From Ophiosphaerella korrae (Eukaryota; Ascomycota; Dothideomycetes; Pleosporales; Phaeosphaeriaceae): DNA of 64,000 bases. This document shows, in pieces, positions 44,684-55,715 of the stretch. The stretch is taken from positions 186,001-250,000 of the forward strand of contig JALNQF010000004.1 of assembly GCA_028456385.1 (NCBI GenBank), given 5' to 3'. Positions within the stretch are counted from its first letter, which is position 1. Every line of letters begins with the position of its first letter. Both the position numbers and the translations under genes were made by a program. The notes beneath the pieces were generated by a model. The model was not told the DNA's origin and did no database searches. It was given only the letters and a program-made list of their open reading frames with translations.

Positions 44684-44985
44684 TTTGGGTATCTTGAACA
44701 AGATTAGGGAGCAGATCAAGTGAAAGAAGCCCCTCCGCCCAACAAGAGCAGATAACCTTTTTGAACCCTCAATAGTTCGTCCTCCGGAGGCCGGAGCATG
44801 CAGCGGAAGTGCTTGTCCCTGCAGCCGACAGGGATGTTATTCGTGCTTGCTCTCACCGCTTGCGCATGTCGGAGTTCGGCAGAACTATTCTGCCGCTAGG
44901 TTTTTGCGATAGTCTGGTCAAGCTCGGAGCTTCGCGGTCGCATCGCCAGTCCGTAAATATCGCTGCACCCACGCGTATCGCCGCC
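44684..44985. promoter_or_regulatory. Divergent ERG10/SNU114 intergenic region
   Basis: 302 bp between divergent start codons, so the two promoters overlap or are shared. No specific site assigned. Confidence 0.45.
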
Positions 44986-47900
44986 ATGGATGACGTTTAT
45001 GACGAGTTAGTTCACAGCACTCAAGAATAGAGGCCACGCGACTGACTCAAACAGGTTTGGAAATTACATTGGCGAACATGAGTCTGACAGCGATGCCCAG
45101 TCCAATGGCGAGGCTGCCGACGCCTATGTCCTCGACGACGAGGACCAGGAAGACGCCGAAGCAAGTGACCAGCAGCTGATGGAAGTTGACGATGGGCCAT
45201 CCAACGCTGTAATACTCCACGAGGACAAGCAGTACTACCCCTCCGCAAACGATGTGTACGGCCCTGATGTCGAAGTTCTGGTCCAAGAGGAAGATGCACA
45301 GTCGTTGGCGCAGCCCATCATTGCGCCTGTGGTGACGAAGAAGTTCACAGTCCAAGAGACAGACTTGCCGCCCGTTCATTACTCGAGAGAGCTTTTGACC
45401 GATTTGATGAACTTTCCCAACCAGATTCGAAACATTGCGATTGCCGGTCATCTGCATCACGGGAAAACAGCCTTCATGGACATGTTGGTAATGGAGACGC
45501 ACGATATCCAGGACCGACTGGACTACAAGAAGGGAAAAAAAAGGGAAGAGCAGCTGAGGTACACAGATGTGCACATACTCGAGCGCGAACGAGGCCTGTC
45601 CATCAAGGCGGCACCCATGAGCTTGGTCTTGCAGAACACAAAGTCCAAGTCGCATCTTTTCAACATTTTAGATACCCCCGGGCACGTCAACTTCGGGGAC
45701 GAGGTTGCGGCATCATTACGTTTGGTTGACGGAGTGGTTCTGGTAGTCGATGTGGTCGAGGGCGTGCAGGTGAACACGGAACAGATCATCAAACACGCAG
45801 TTCTGGAAGACTTGCCTTTGACTCTGGTCGTCAACAAGATGGATCGCCTAATTTTGGAACTCAAGCTACCCCCGAGCGACGCCTATTTCAAGATAAAGCA
45901 TGTTATTGAACAAGTTAATACAGTCATCGAGGATACTATTCCGGGCAAGGGCGAAAGCAAGAGGCTGAGTCCTGAAAAAGGCAATGTTGCTTTTGCCTGT
46001 ACAAGTATGCGGTGGTCCTTTACTATTCAATCATTCGCCAAAATGTATTCCGATTTCTATCCTGGACCTTCGAGATTGCCTGGATTTGGTGTACCCATGA
46101 AAGGTCTGGATATCGACAAGTTTGCGATGCGCTTGTGGGGCGACATTTACTACAATCCTGGTAGTCGCAAATTTAGTCGCAAGCGACAAGAGGAGGGTTC
46201 ACAACGATCATTTGTGCACTGGATTCTTGAGCCTGTTTATAAGCTGTATTCGCATACCCTGAGTGAAAGCTCGGCTGATTTGAAGGACACTTTGGACGCC
46301 CTGGGCATACGACTAAAGCCATCAGAATATAAGACCGACGCAAATGAGCTTATGCGTCTCGTCTGTCAGCAGTATTTTGGACCATCCGGAGGTTTCGTTG
46401 ACATGATCACCCAGCATGTGCCTTCGCCCGAAGAAGGCGCCAAGCGATTATTGCAAAGGCACTATACTGGACCACTGGACTCAAAAACGGCAGAAGCTAT
46501 GGAAAAGTGTGACCAAGACGGGCCTTTGGTTGTACATGTCACGAAGTTGTTCAACGCAACTGATGCAAAATCATTTACCGCACTAGGTCGGGTAATGAGT
46601 GGCATTGCAAAATCACCACAATCGGTGCGTGTACTTGGTGAAGGTTATACGCTTGAAGACGAGGAAGATATGGTTGTGGCAACAGTAACCGACACATGGA
46701 TAGCCGAGTCGAGATACAACATACCTGTCAGTGGTGTTCCAGCAGGAAACTGGGTTCTACTTGGTGGCGTCGACAATTCGATAGTCAAAACGGCAACTCT
46801 CGTTGCAACGAAACTTCCTGATGACGAGGATGCGTACATTTTCCGGCCTATACGTCATTTTTTTGAATCTGTTTTCAAGGTCGCAGTCGAACCGATCAAT
46901 CCATCCGAATTACCAAAGATGCTAGACGGTCTACGAAAAATCAACAAATCTTACCCTCTAATAACCACGAAGGTGGAAGAGTCGGGAGAACATGTTGTTC
47001 TCGGTACTGGAGAATTGTATATGGATTGTGTACTGCATGATCTGCGGCGATTGTATGCCGACATGGAGATCAAGGTATCCGACCCTGTCACAAGGTTTGC
47101 TGAAACGGTCGTGGAAATGTCGGCTATCAAATGCTATGCCCTTACGCCAAACAAAAAAAACAAGCTCACCATGATTGCAGAGCCACTAGATCAAGGCATT
47201 GCAGAGGACATCGAGGCTGGGAAAGTCAATATCAAGGATCCTGTTCGTGTGGTAGGCAAATTTTTCGAAGAAAATTATGGCTACGATTTGCTCGCGTCCC
47301 GTAACATCTGGGCATTCGGGCCTGATGATATGGGACCGAACATTCTTCAGAACGACACTCTTCCTTCAGAAGTTGATACCAAGACTCTACGCACAGTCCG
47401 CGACACACTTCGCCAAGGTTTCAGTTGGGCAACGCGAGAAGGGCCGCTTTGCGAAGAACCTATCCGGAATACCAAGTTCCGTATCACAGATGTCGAGTTG
47501 GCTCCTGAAGCGATTTTCCGTGGCGGTGGTCAGATCATTCCTACAAGTCGACGAGCGTGCTACTCTAGCTTCCTGATGGCTAGCCCTAGACTAATGGAGC
47601 CGGTCTACTCGTGCAGCATGACAGGTCCTGCAGATACGAAGAGCAGTCTCTATACTGTGCTTGCACGTCGGCGTGGGCACGTATTACAAGACGGTCCTAT
47701 CGCTGGCACACCATTGTACAACGTTCGAGGCCTCATCCCCGTCATCGACTCCTTTGGCTTTGAAACTGATCTCAGAATCCATACTCAAGGTCAAGTATCC
47801 CTTTCGCTGGTCTTCGATCGCTGGTCCATTGTTCCCGGCGATCCCCTTGACAAAGAAATCAAACTGCGGCCACTTGAGCCAGCGACTGCACAACAACTGG

Positions 47901-48022
47901 CACGTGACTTCGTCTTGAAGACAAGACGAAGGAAGGGACTCGCGGAAGACGTCACGATCAGCAAGTTCCTAGAGCCAGAACTCTTCCGCAGCTTGAAAGA
48001 GAGTGGAGTATTAGATGGTTAA
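44986..48022 (+). CDS. SNU114: Snu114, U5 snRNP EF2-like GTPase
   Basis: Two exons: a 20-nt first exon 44986-45005 and 45055-48022, giving 995 aa (yeast 1008). The first exon supplies MDDVYD and joins to EFGNYIGEHESDSD, matching the Snu114 N-terminus. An acidic N-terminal extension of about 120 residues precedes the EF2-like core: G1 AGHLHHGKTAF (about 135-145), G3 DTPGHVNFGDE, G4 NKMDR, then EF2 domains II-V ending with LARRRGHVLQDGP. The C-terminus LAEDVTISKFLEPEL is typical. Family knowledge: Snu114 sits beside Prp8 and Brr2 in U5 and controls Brr2 activity according to nucleotide state. Lack of a diphthamide-type tip (the ribosomal EF2 sequence is absent) and the acidic arm separate it from EF2. 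Confidence 0.97.
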
Positions 48023-48858
48023 GGCAGATGATCTTGTAATATAAACCATTGGCGTAGGGCGCATTGGGACAGCGTGAAAAAGCACAGCGCATTTTCTGAC
48101 ACGTAGCACAAAGAATGGATTATGATTAATGCTTTCCTTTTATATTGATCGTTTGTCATGGTGATTTTATCGTTTACTGTTGTCTACAATAGTTGTGTTC
48201 CAAAGCTTTCCCTTGAGTCATATCATACCCACATTATAAAAGCAAGGCAAGCACCATCCAAACTAACCCCATGATCGCAAGTTTCCCATTACTCATAACG
48301 TCACAATGGGGAGCGCCAGTGAATTACCCCAAGTGGCTCAACGCTACTGCGCTACGATATCATGGTCGCAAATCGCCATTATAATTTTTTTTTTTTTTTC
48401 CTCACTTGGCGGTCGTCATGTGCATGGGGTGGCATGGATGGAGTTGGGCAGGATGCGTTGAAAGATGCTGCATCGGTTTTCGAATGTGCGTATAGATACT
48501 AAGTTGTGCGGCTTTAAGATGTACTTGGCGTTATCCTTCGCAAGTCCTATTTGTAGTCACAATCTCGGCGAGGGCTACGAGCTGTAGGGCCGTTTCTGAC
48601 AGGGGCAGGGGTCCAAGGGTCTATTCGCGGACCCCGTTGCGTCAGCATCACCCGTGGGGCAATCCTGCCGAATCATTATGCGCACAGTTATATTGAATCT
48701 GACGTTTGACATGAACATTTAAGGACTCGGGTAATACATTAGAAGATGGCGCTAATAACAATTAAGGAAAATGAATGGGTCGATGGCTAACAGAATTTTT
48801 TTTTCGTAGCCGTCTATGAGGGCAAGAAAGTATGAACAAGAAAACTGCCTTGTCTAAT
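48023..48858. other. Intergenic region with poly-T tract
   Basis: 836 bp between convergent SNU114 and GH128-like genes, with a 15-T run at 48385-48399. No coding signal. Confidence 0.5.
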
Positions 48859-49736
48859 CTACAAGGTAGCATAAGTCTGACCAGGGGCGGTCAATCCATT
48901 TCCAGCAGTGTTTATAAGATAAGACTTGCCCTCAACATCAGGAGCAGCCATGTGGTACGCATACCTCTGGATCCACTCAGTCTGGTCCAACCAGGGAAGA
49001 ACCTCCTTCAAGAAAGCATCCGCATCGCCCTCACCAGGGTTAACACCGAACTCGGTAACCCAGACAGGCTTGTTGAAGGTCTCATGGAACTTGGTAAGGT
49101 AGTTCTTGAAGTCTTGTGCGTTGGCCCAGGCATAGTAATGGGTGACAACGAAGTCGATCTGACAGTCGCTGCAGCCATCCATGAACTGCTTAAGGTAGTT
49201 AATGCCCTTGTTGCCTTCACCACCGTTGGTAACGGCTGGGGAACCAATCTTAAGGCCCTGGCTGGCTAAGGGCTGGATGTATTTCTTGTGCGCAGCAACG
49301 GCATCGCTGACTGGGATGTTGGAGCCTCCACCACTATCAGGTTGTTAGCAAAAGCAGCTAGGTGTGCGAGTTATCAAACTTACCCAACCTGATCCGGCTC
49401 GTTGAAGCTGAGGATGTATTTGACATCGTACTTGGAGCGGGCATTGGCAACATTTTGCGTCCATCCAGAAGTGCACCAGTCCTGGTTGGAGTGGAGAAGA
49501 GGGACATATTCAAGGCCCTGAGCGGGTTCACCATCAATTACGGCTTCCCAATCGTACATCCAAGTGACCTGGGATCCAGCGAATGGCTTGGTGTATGCTG
49601 ATCCGGTTTGGCCGTTGAACTGCTTGGGGAAAGCAAGACCGCGTTTGCCTGAAGCGGCGCCACGACGCTGGATTGGAGAGGCTTCCATCAAGCCAGTGAA
49701 AGCCGCAAGGGCGAAAAGGAGGGATGATTGAACCAT
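48859..49736 (-). CDS. Secreted GH128-like beta-1,3-glucanase (Asl1-type)
   Basis: Two exons: 49736-49384 and 49333-48859, total 275 aa. Start at 49736 because MVQSSLLFALAAFTGLMEA is a clean signal peptide. Right after it come dibasic sites IQRR and SGKR, likely Kex2 cuts before the mature GLAFPKQFN. The catalytic (beta/alpha) barrel shows VTWMYDWEA, EYVPLLHSNQDW, LSFNEPDQ (acid/base Glu), VVTHYYAW and PVWVTEFGVN (nucleophile Glu). The order fits the glycosyl hydrolase catalytic core family that includes S. pombe Asl1 and GH128 enzymes acting on beta-1,3-glucan. No GPI or TM segment at the C-terminus, so it is soluble, in wall or medium. Exact linkage specificity is inferred from the family. 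No cell-wall binding domain is attached. Confidence 0.88.
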
Positions 49737-51982
49737 ATTGGAGTTGTTAATGAATGAACTGGTATGACAATACCAAATGAATGTGGGGGTCGACAAAGGC
49801 GATGAAGGAGGGAACTGGGGATAATACAAGGGCACATCATCTTCCCTACCTATGTACTTATACAAGTGGAAATGAAAATGCAAGCACTCAACGCCTTGGA
49901 CGCATTTGGCCCCTACCCGCACGGGATCCCTAGTCAAGGACTCTTTACCAAAGCCAAGGTTTCAGAAAGCAAAAATGGTCCAGCTGCGCCAATACTGTCT
50001 GAATAGGGTTGGATTGGCTTTTCCAGCGCCCAGGATGCGAAACGCCAATCAGGGGACAGCAAGAGGACAAGAAGAGTCGCTACCCGAGCCTCGATTCTGA
50101 CGGCAGCGCTGATGTGGAAATGAAAGCTCCACACTTGGCGGGCGCCAGCGCTGTCATCAGCATACTAGGCAATGGCAGACTCGGGGCCCAAGCAGGTGGA
50201 GCCACGTTTGAAGGGCCGACCTGCCGGGTATCGATAAGTGGCATGCAAGACGAAAAGATGCTCGTCTGCTTGGCCACGCAATCGTTGGTAGACTGAGAGG
50301 GGCCGAGGTCTAGGTGCATGGTTTCCGTGTCGTGTTCACGCAGGAACAAGTTTCTTTCAACGTTGAGGCTTAGTGTAGGGCTTGGGAGTCGGACTGGTCA
50401 AGGGCTGAGGTTGGATGATTCACTGTTCTAGCCAGGGGTATTGTTCGCTTAGTGAAATGAGGAAGGCGCCAACCGTGACACCAAATTCTCGTCCCGCATC
50501 CCGAAGCAGATCACCCACGTTTCATAGAGGGGAAACGCCCCTTTGGATCCAATCATCTGCCCCCATTTCCTATATCGCCAGAGAGCTAGAACTGTGCCTG
50601 GGCTGTCACTAGAATCGAGCAGATGAGGATCACTTGAGGATCCTCTGCGTTTGCAAAGACAGGCAGACGACATGACAAGCCCAGACCCGTGCCGCGCGTC
50701 TCAACGCACCGGACCTGCATAAGCGCACCAGCGTCGTCAACGTCAATTGGTGACTACCCAGGGAACGTCTGCACAAACAGCCCGTCGCAATTGGCCCGAA
50801 TTAGAACCCTCCTGGCTCCACGAATCGCCTTATTCCTTGACTTGGCTTTTATGCACAATGGGAAAGAAAAGCGTGTACCTATCTGCACCTAACCATGGAT
50901 GTGACGCCCGGCTAGAACGTTGCGTTGGGGAAGGTCGACCAGGCTTCGGTGACATGTGGATGCACTCGCCTCACTGAGTTGTCTTTGACGCTTTCTTTTG
51001 CCCACATCACCGTCAGCTCAGCCACAGGAAGCCTCGCTGCACCGTGGCTCTAGCAGTCACAACCACCGTATATCCAAATCTCTCTTGGGTGCCCAATGCC
51101 TATCTAGGCATAACAAATTGCTCAAAAGACGCAAGACCATCGATTGTTGCACTTGTAGCTGCTGAACAATGTTATGCAACAAGCCGTGTCGCCGACTTGC
51201 CAACGACAGTGCCCAACAGCATTGTAACCGTACACGTAGGCGTCTACGTCAGAAGGCCAAAGACGCGATTTGTTCAACCCAACTGCATCTCAACATTTCG
51301 ACATCTTCTGCTTCCCTGTATCTCACGGCTTTTGATGGGAACTTTTTTCTCGCCTCCTATGCTCGTTGCCGATATCGACTTGTATTTTTTTATCAAGTGG
51401 ACACTCTCAACAGCCTATTCTGCCTGCATGCCTTCCCGCGTATTCAATCCAACAGAGCTTTGGTCGAAACGTTGATCTTGCGGCTGCGGCCCGAGCTGCT
51501 ATGAGATCGGTTGAGATCAATACGCTCGGAAGCATCCCGGGCAAAATTACCATCTCGGCACTCAAGGTAGGGGGTCTAGAAGGCGCATCAAGTTCCCATC
51601 CGCTCCCTGGTCAAAGAATTTGGCGTGCTGCGTCATTCGACTGTTTCGCAGAGAGCTTGTTTCATGACCTTTGGTGATTTGTGATCAATCTCCACCACAT
51701 GGTTTGTCTGTTTCATTGCCTATCGATCTGCAAGTTACTATATGAGCATATCTTGATGGGTACTCATTTGATGGCAAGTAGTATTTCTACCAACGCTAAA
51801 TGTTGTCACGTGGGTACAAACACTCCCTCAGTAGCACAGTGGCATGATTGATCAATACGTTCTTTGCACCTATCAGAAATTCTAGTTATGTCCCTGCCAA
51901 TATTCAATACTTTACACAATATACAATTGAACTGGAATGCCATCAATTGTCGTCATAACCACCTACTCACCTTCCACCCATC
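49737..51982. other. Long intergenic region
   Basis: 2.2 kb with no supported gene. Frames of 60-145 codons occur (for example near 51044-51475) but start at non-ATG codons or lack any family motif. It contains the upstream region of the glucanase gene. Confidence 0.45.
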
Positions 51983-52624
51983 TCAAAGCCCCAACTCCTC
52001 CAAACTCCCCTCGTCCTCCACTCCAACCGTCCAAACACTCAACTCCTCCCCTTCCTCCCCACCATAAATCCCCTTGACATTCCTAACCCCCCACTCCCTA
52101 AACCCCAATCTTTTCAACACCCTCTTCGCCCCTTCATTACCCTCATCCGTCAACCCCGCAAACGCAGTAATACCTTTCTCCTCCCGAAAATACTTGATCA
52201 AATGCATCGCCGCCTCAGTCGCATACCCCTTTCCGTGAAACTCGGGAAGAATGTTGAAGCCCACGTCCGGGATCTTGGGACCCGGGTGCCGCCACGCCTG
52301 CCGAGATTTCTGAATCGTGACTACCCCGATGAGGTCGAGATTGTCAGTGGAGAAGGGAACGGGCTCGTTTGAGTGGTCTGCGGGGCGGATGGAGACGAGG
52401 TACCGGCCCCATCCTGTGCGCGCCATGCGCTCGTCGCTCGAGGCGATGTATGATCGTGCTGCTGCGCGGTCGGGTATGAAGCTGGGGCCTTTGGGGTTGT
52501 ATTTCATTGATGCTGGGCTAGCTACGAGATTGACGTTCATGTCGCAGTGTGCGTCATTGGAGGCGTCGAGGTGCGAGATGTAGAGACGGGGAGTGGTGAT
52601 GTGAAAAGTGTCCAAGTTAGACAT
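51983..52624 (-). CDS. GNAT-family N-acetyltransferase (RimJ/RimL-like)
   Basis: Intronless 213-aa protein starting MSNLDTFHITTPRLYISHL. The TPRLYI opening strand is characteristic of the Acetyltransf_3 branch. The acetyl-CoA loop is visible in VGFNILPEFHGKGYATEA, with GKGYA as the pyrophosphate-binding turn. GITAFAGLTDEGNEGAKRVLKRLGF is motif B, including the NEGAKRVLKRLGF block typical of ribosomal-protein and small-molecule acetyltransferases. No signal peptide or TM segment. The substrate cannot be predicted; fungal relatives are numerous and mostly uncharacterised. The C-terminal tail is acidic (EDEGSLEELGL). Base composition near the 3' end is C-rich, giving long shadow frames. Confidence 0.87.
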   Translation of the reverse strand: MSNLDTFHITTPRLYISHLDASNDAHCDMNVNLVASPASMKYNPKGPSFIPDRAAARSYIASSDERMARTGWGRYLVSIRPADHSNEPVPFSTDNLDLIGVVTIQKSRQAWRHPGPKIPDVGFNILPEFHGKGYATEAAMHLIKYFREEKGITAFAGLTDEGNEGAKRVLKRLGFREWGVRNVKGIYGGEEGEELSVWTVGVEDEGSLEELGL

Positions 52625-53295
52625 TTTGAAATAGGTACTTGACAGGGCTATCCTACTTGTGCTAAAGTTATGTAGTTGTCATGGCTGACTTCACGATTTA
52701 GTGATCAGGCTATGGTTAGGTATTGGGATATAAAGGTGAGTCACATCCCTTCAGCATGGTGTTTAGGCCCACCGTTATCCATAGTCACGCCGAGCTATAC
52801 CTTGTATACCATAGGCATACTTGGTCAGCACTAGAAAGAAATAGGAAGCTCGAGCATAGCTCTAGAGAGAGGATCTCGCATCTCCATTTGCATAGAATGC
52901 GAATGGTGTAGAAATCGCGTTGAAGAAGTATACAAGTGTCTCGAGGGAAAAGTAGTTCAAGTTTACACATTGCCCTGTGCACGAAAATGGATGTAGGTCT
53001 GTGGGCCCTGCAAAGCAAGTTTGCAGTCTATTCCTGTATGTACCCAATAGTGGTCTAAGATATCATAAGCATCAGTCGTTACCCCCAACTTCGTAAATTA
53101 GTGACGACGTAATAGAAACATAAATCATGTGTCGCGATATGGCGCGATTTTGGCGCAATGTGGTATGGCGACAATTCCGCGCCATGAAAACAAACATAAA
53201 AGATGATCAATCCGCAAACTACGCAAAATCAATGTCAAAACGCAAGACCCTCTAGAATAATACACTCGACACTTGCCCTATGCTTTGTGGAGATT
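52625..53295. other. Intergenic region
   Basis: 671 bp between the GNAT start and the 3' end of the Zn2Cys6 gene. AT-rich around 53050-53200. Nothing assignable. Confidence 0.45.
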
Positions 53296-55715
53296 TTATA
53301 CCGAGAGAGGAGAATTTCCTGCTGTTTGCGGTCTACTACTTGGCTGACTCCCAAACTGCGACCCATCATTGAAGCCTTGGAAGCTTTCATCTGACATCGT
53401 TCTTCGTAAGTCATCACCGTCGATCATAAGAATATCTTCTGGGCTTTGCCCACCTGGACCCATAGGGTGCTGAGGTGGACCTATACTGGGTGGTGCAGCG
53501 GGAGGCACACCTGCACTACTAATCTGCTCTGCCAGACTCGGCTTTTCCGCAAGGTTATTAAGCATGGCACGACTCGCGTCAAGCATCGATACGGCGTAAT
53601 CTAGAAAGTCCGCGCGCTTGGAAGAGACGGAAAGAGTCCACCGATATTCACGCAAACGGAGCTTGTAAAACTCAGCTTCCTCTTTCGCAGGAGCGGTGGC
53701 CCAAAGGAGCGATCCAAATGTTCCAATCAACGTAAAATTGACCTTGGAGGCAAAGTACCAGAAGGCTTGGAGATGCTCTGGCTTGAGACGGTTGACAAAG
53801 TCCATGGCTGAAATCAGACGGGTCTTCGCAGCGTTGCGACACATGAAGAGTCCATAAGAGTCCGGATTTGTCGAGTCTAATGACTGAACAATGCGGCGAT
53901 GTAAAGTAATCTCCGTGGCAAAGTAGGCAAGATGGAGGTAGCCAGTCGAGGTGAGCTTGTTCTTACTCAAAGGCGCATGCATTTTGACCTCTGCAGGTAG
54001 TTTCTCGTGCCATTGCCGAAGCTTGATTTGCACAGGTTTGGCACGTGCCAGAATCAGTTCCGTCGACCTTCGTCCAGCATTTGCGAAATCATGGATAGCG
54101 ACTTGCGTATAAAAGGTATCCATGACCTCTGCCATGATCTGTGTGAGACCAATCATTTGTGCGAACAGTATCCGTCCCCTATGGTTCTCTTCTTGTTCGT
54201 CTTCAGTCTCATCATGGCGTGCCTCATACCCGTCTCCTTCTTCATTGAAGTCTTCTTCAGAAATTGGCTTTACTGCCCAATTAGCATTGAAGATGTGCGA
54301 AGGGCGTCCATGAATCAGCGAACTCCATTTGTCTTGCATATACAAGGCCCATGCAATTCGTTTTCTTAGCCCGCGTTCCCAAAGAGGAACTGACCACGAA
54401 CTACAGTCAAGGTGAAGACCAAGTTCTTGACCGATGGCAACCAATTGCGTTGTTAGACTCCACGAGTCAGCCTCGGGACGTTGCAACAACAGTAAGCCAG
54501 CTTGTACAGTTGATAGCTTCGGCCTTTCCATAGCCACTGTTAGCGACTTCATTGCAATAGCTTCTAGACGAGTCGCATCAGGCTTGGAATACTGGGCTAA
54601 TTTGGGATTTAAAGACCACCAGTTCAAAGCCAAGATATACATGCCGGCTAGAAGAGCCGGCGAGAAACCCCGATCTCCATTTCGATATCGCTCGACAAAA
54701 AGGTGCTTTTGGATGATGGGAAAGTTTGGGTGTACTACTTGGAAGTACAAGTCTAATAATGCGGGGCCATGAGGATGAATGAGTTGCTCGACCTGGCTCA
54801 ATGCATCGACCTCGCCAGCATAGTCTTGTGTATTTTCGTCAGGCAGCATGATGAAACATTCATGATCATTAACTCGTCGAAGCGTGCCAAGATCAAACGT
54901 TGATTCGTTGCGAGTATCAAATTGGGAGAGGCCAATGAGCAACGAGTCGAAGGGAGAGCTAAGACCAATGTATCTGCTATGTTGTCGTCGTTGCAAGCCC
55001 AACGTCTCTCCTAGCTGAGGGAGGTGGATATTAGCCAATGGAAGTTGAGGTAGTGGAGGACTTGGCGCGGTTGCCGTGATGGTGGGGGTGGAAAGCGCTA
55101 GTGGTGGAGGCTCTCCCTCGACGGTCCTACACACCCAATGTTAGTGTTGATGATTGGACTAGGCAGAGTACAACGCGACGATGCCGCGTACAGAAGACAG
55201 TAGTGGCCAGAGTGATCAGTCCACTGGCTGGCAAGGAGGGGGACGGCCACACGTGTGCACGTGACGGGCTATATGTGAGACCAAAGCGGCATAGCAGGTG
55301 CGACGGAAGTGAGATCCAGGAATATGGCTTGACATACAGCAAGCAGTAGGGAACGCTAAACATACCTCTTCTTTGTGTTGTTGGGCGAGTCTTTCTTATC
55401 AGCGTCGACGACCTTTCTCTTTCGGGGCAGTGGGCTTTGCACAAAGGTGCACTCCTGCTTATGGAACTCGCACAAGACACACAAGGCGGCACCCTCGTGG
55501 ATCACACAACGGCTCTTCCTCCGTCGGCAGGCGTCACAGGGACGCTCTCTGCGTGAGCGGATGCTGGACACGGGACCGTTGGCAGAGGTGGGTTTGCCAA
55601 CAACCAAGTTCTCTTTGCCCAGCGACGGCTTCTGTTGTTTGCGAGGGCGGGCGGCGGCAATGGGCACGGGCATGGGACGTGGCATAGCAGGTTGTATAGC
55701 TATGGCGGTCGTCAT
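53296..55715 (-). CDS. Zn2Cys6 transcription factor with fungal-specific TF domain
   Basis: Two exons: 55715-55366 and 55126-53296, with a 239-bp intron, long for this window, giving 726 aa. The zinc cluster is CX2CX6CX8CX2CX6C at residues 60, 63, 70, 79, 82 and 89 (RERPCDACRRRKSRC, CVLCEFHKQEC), followed by the basic linker PRKRK. The spacing of eight between the third and fourth cysteine is longer than the usual five to six. After the intron comes SRYIGLSSPFDSLLIG and the middle homology region (HPNFPIIQKHLF, LLLLQRPEADSWSLTTQ, GLHLDCSSW, RIAWALYMQDKW with GRPSHI). Its tail is Pro/Gly-rich. The cluster recalls the Dal81/TamA-type nitrogen regulator family, but I hold that loosely. It is nuclear and a likely DNA-binding regulator of metabolism. 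Confidence 0.88.

Noticed and set aside
51044..51475. 143-codon plus-strand frame
   Set aside because: Starts at GTG, no recognisable domain, and no continuation across plausible introns.
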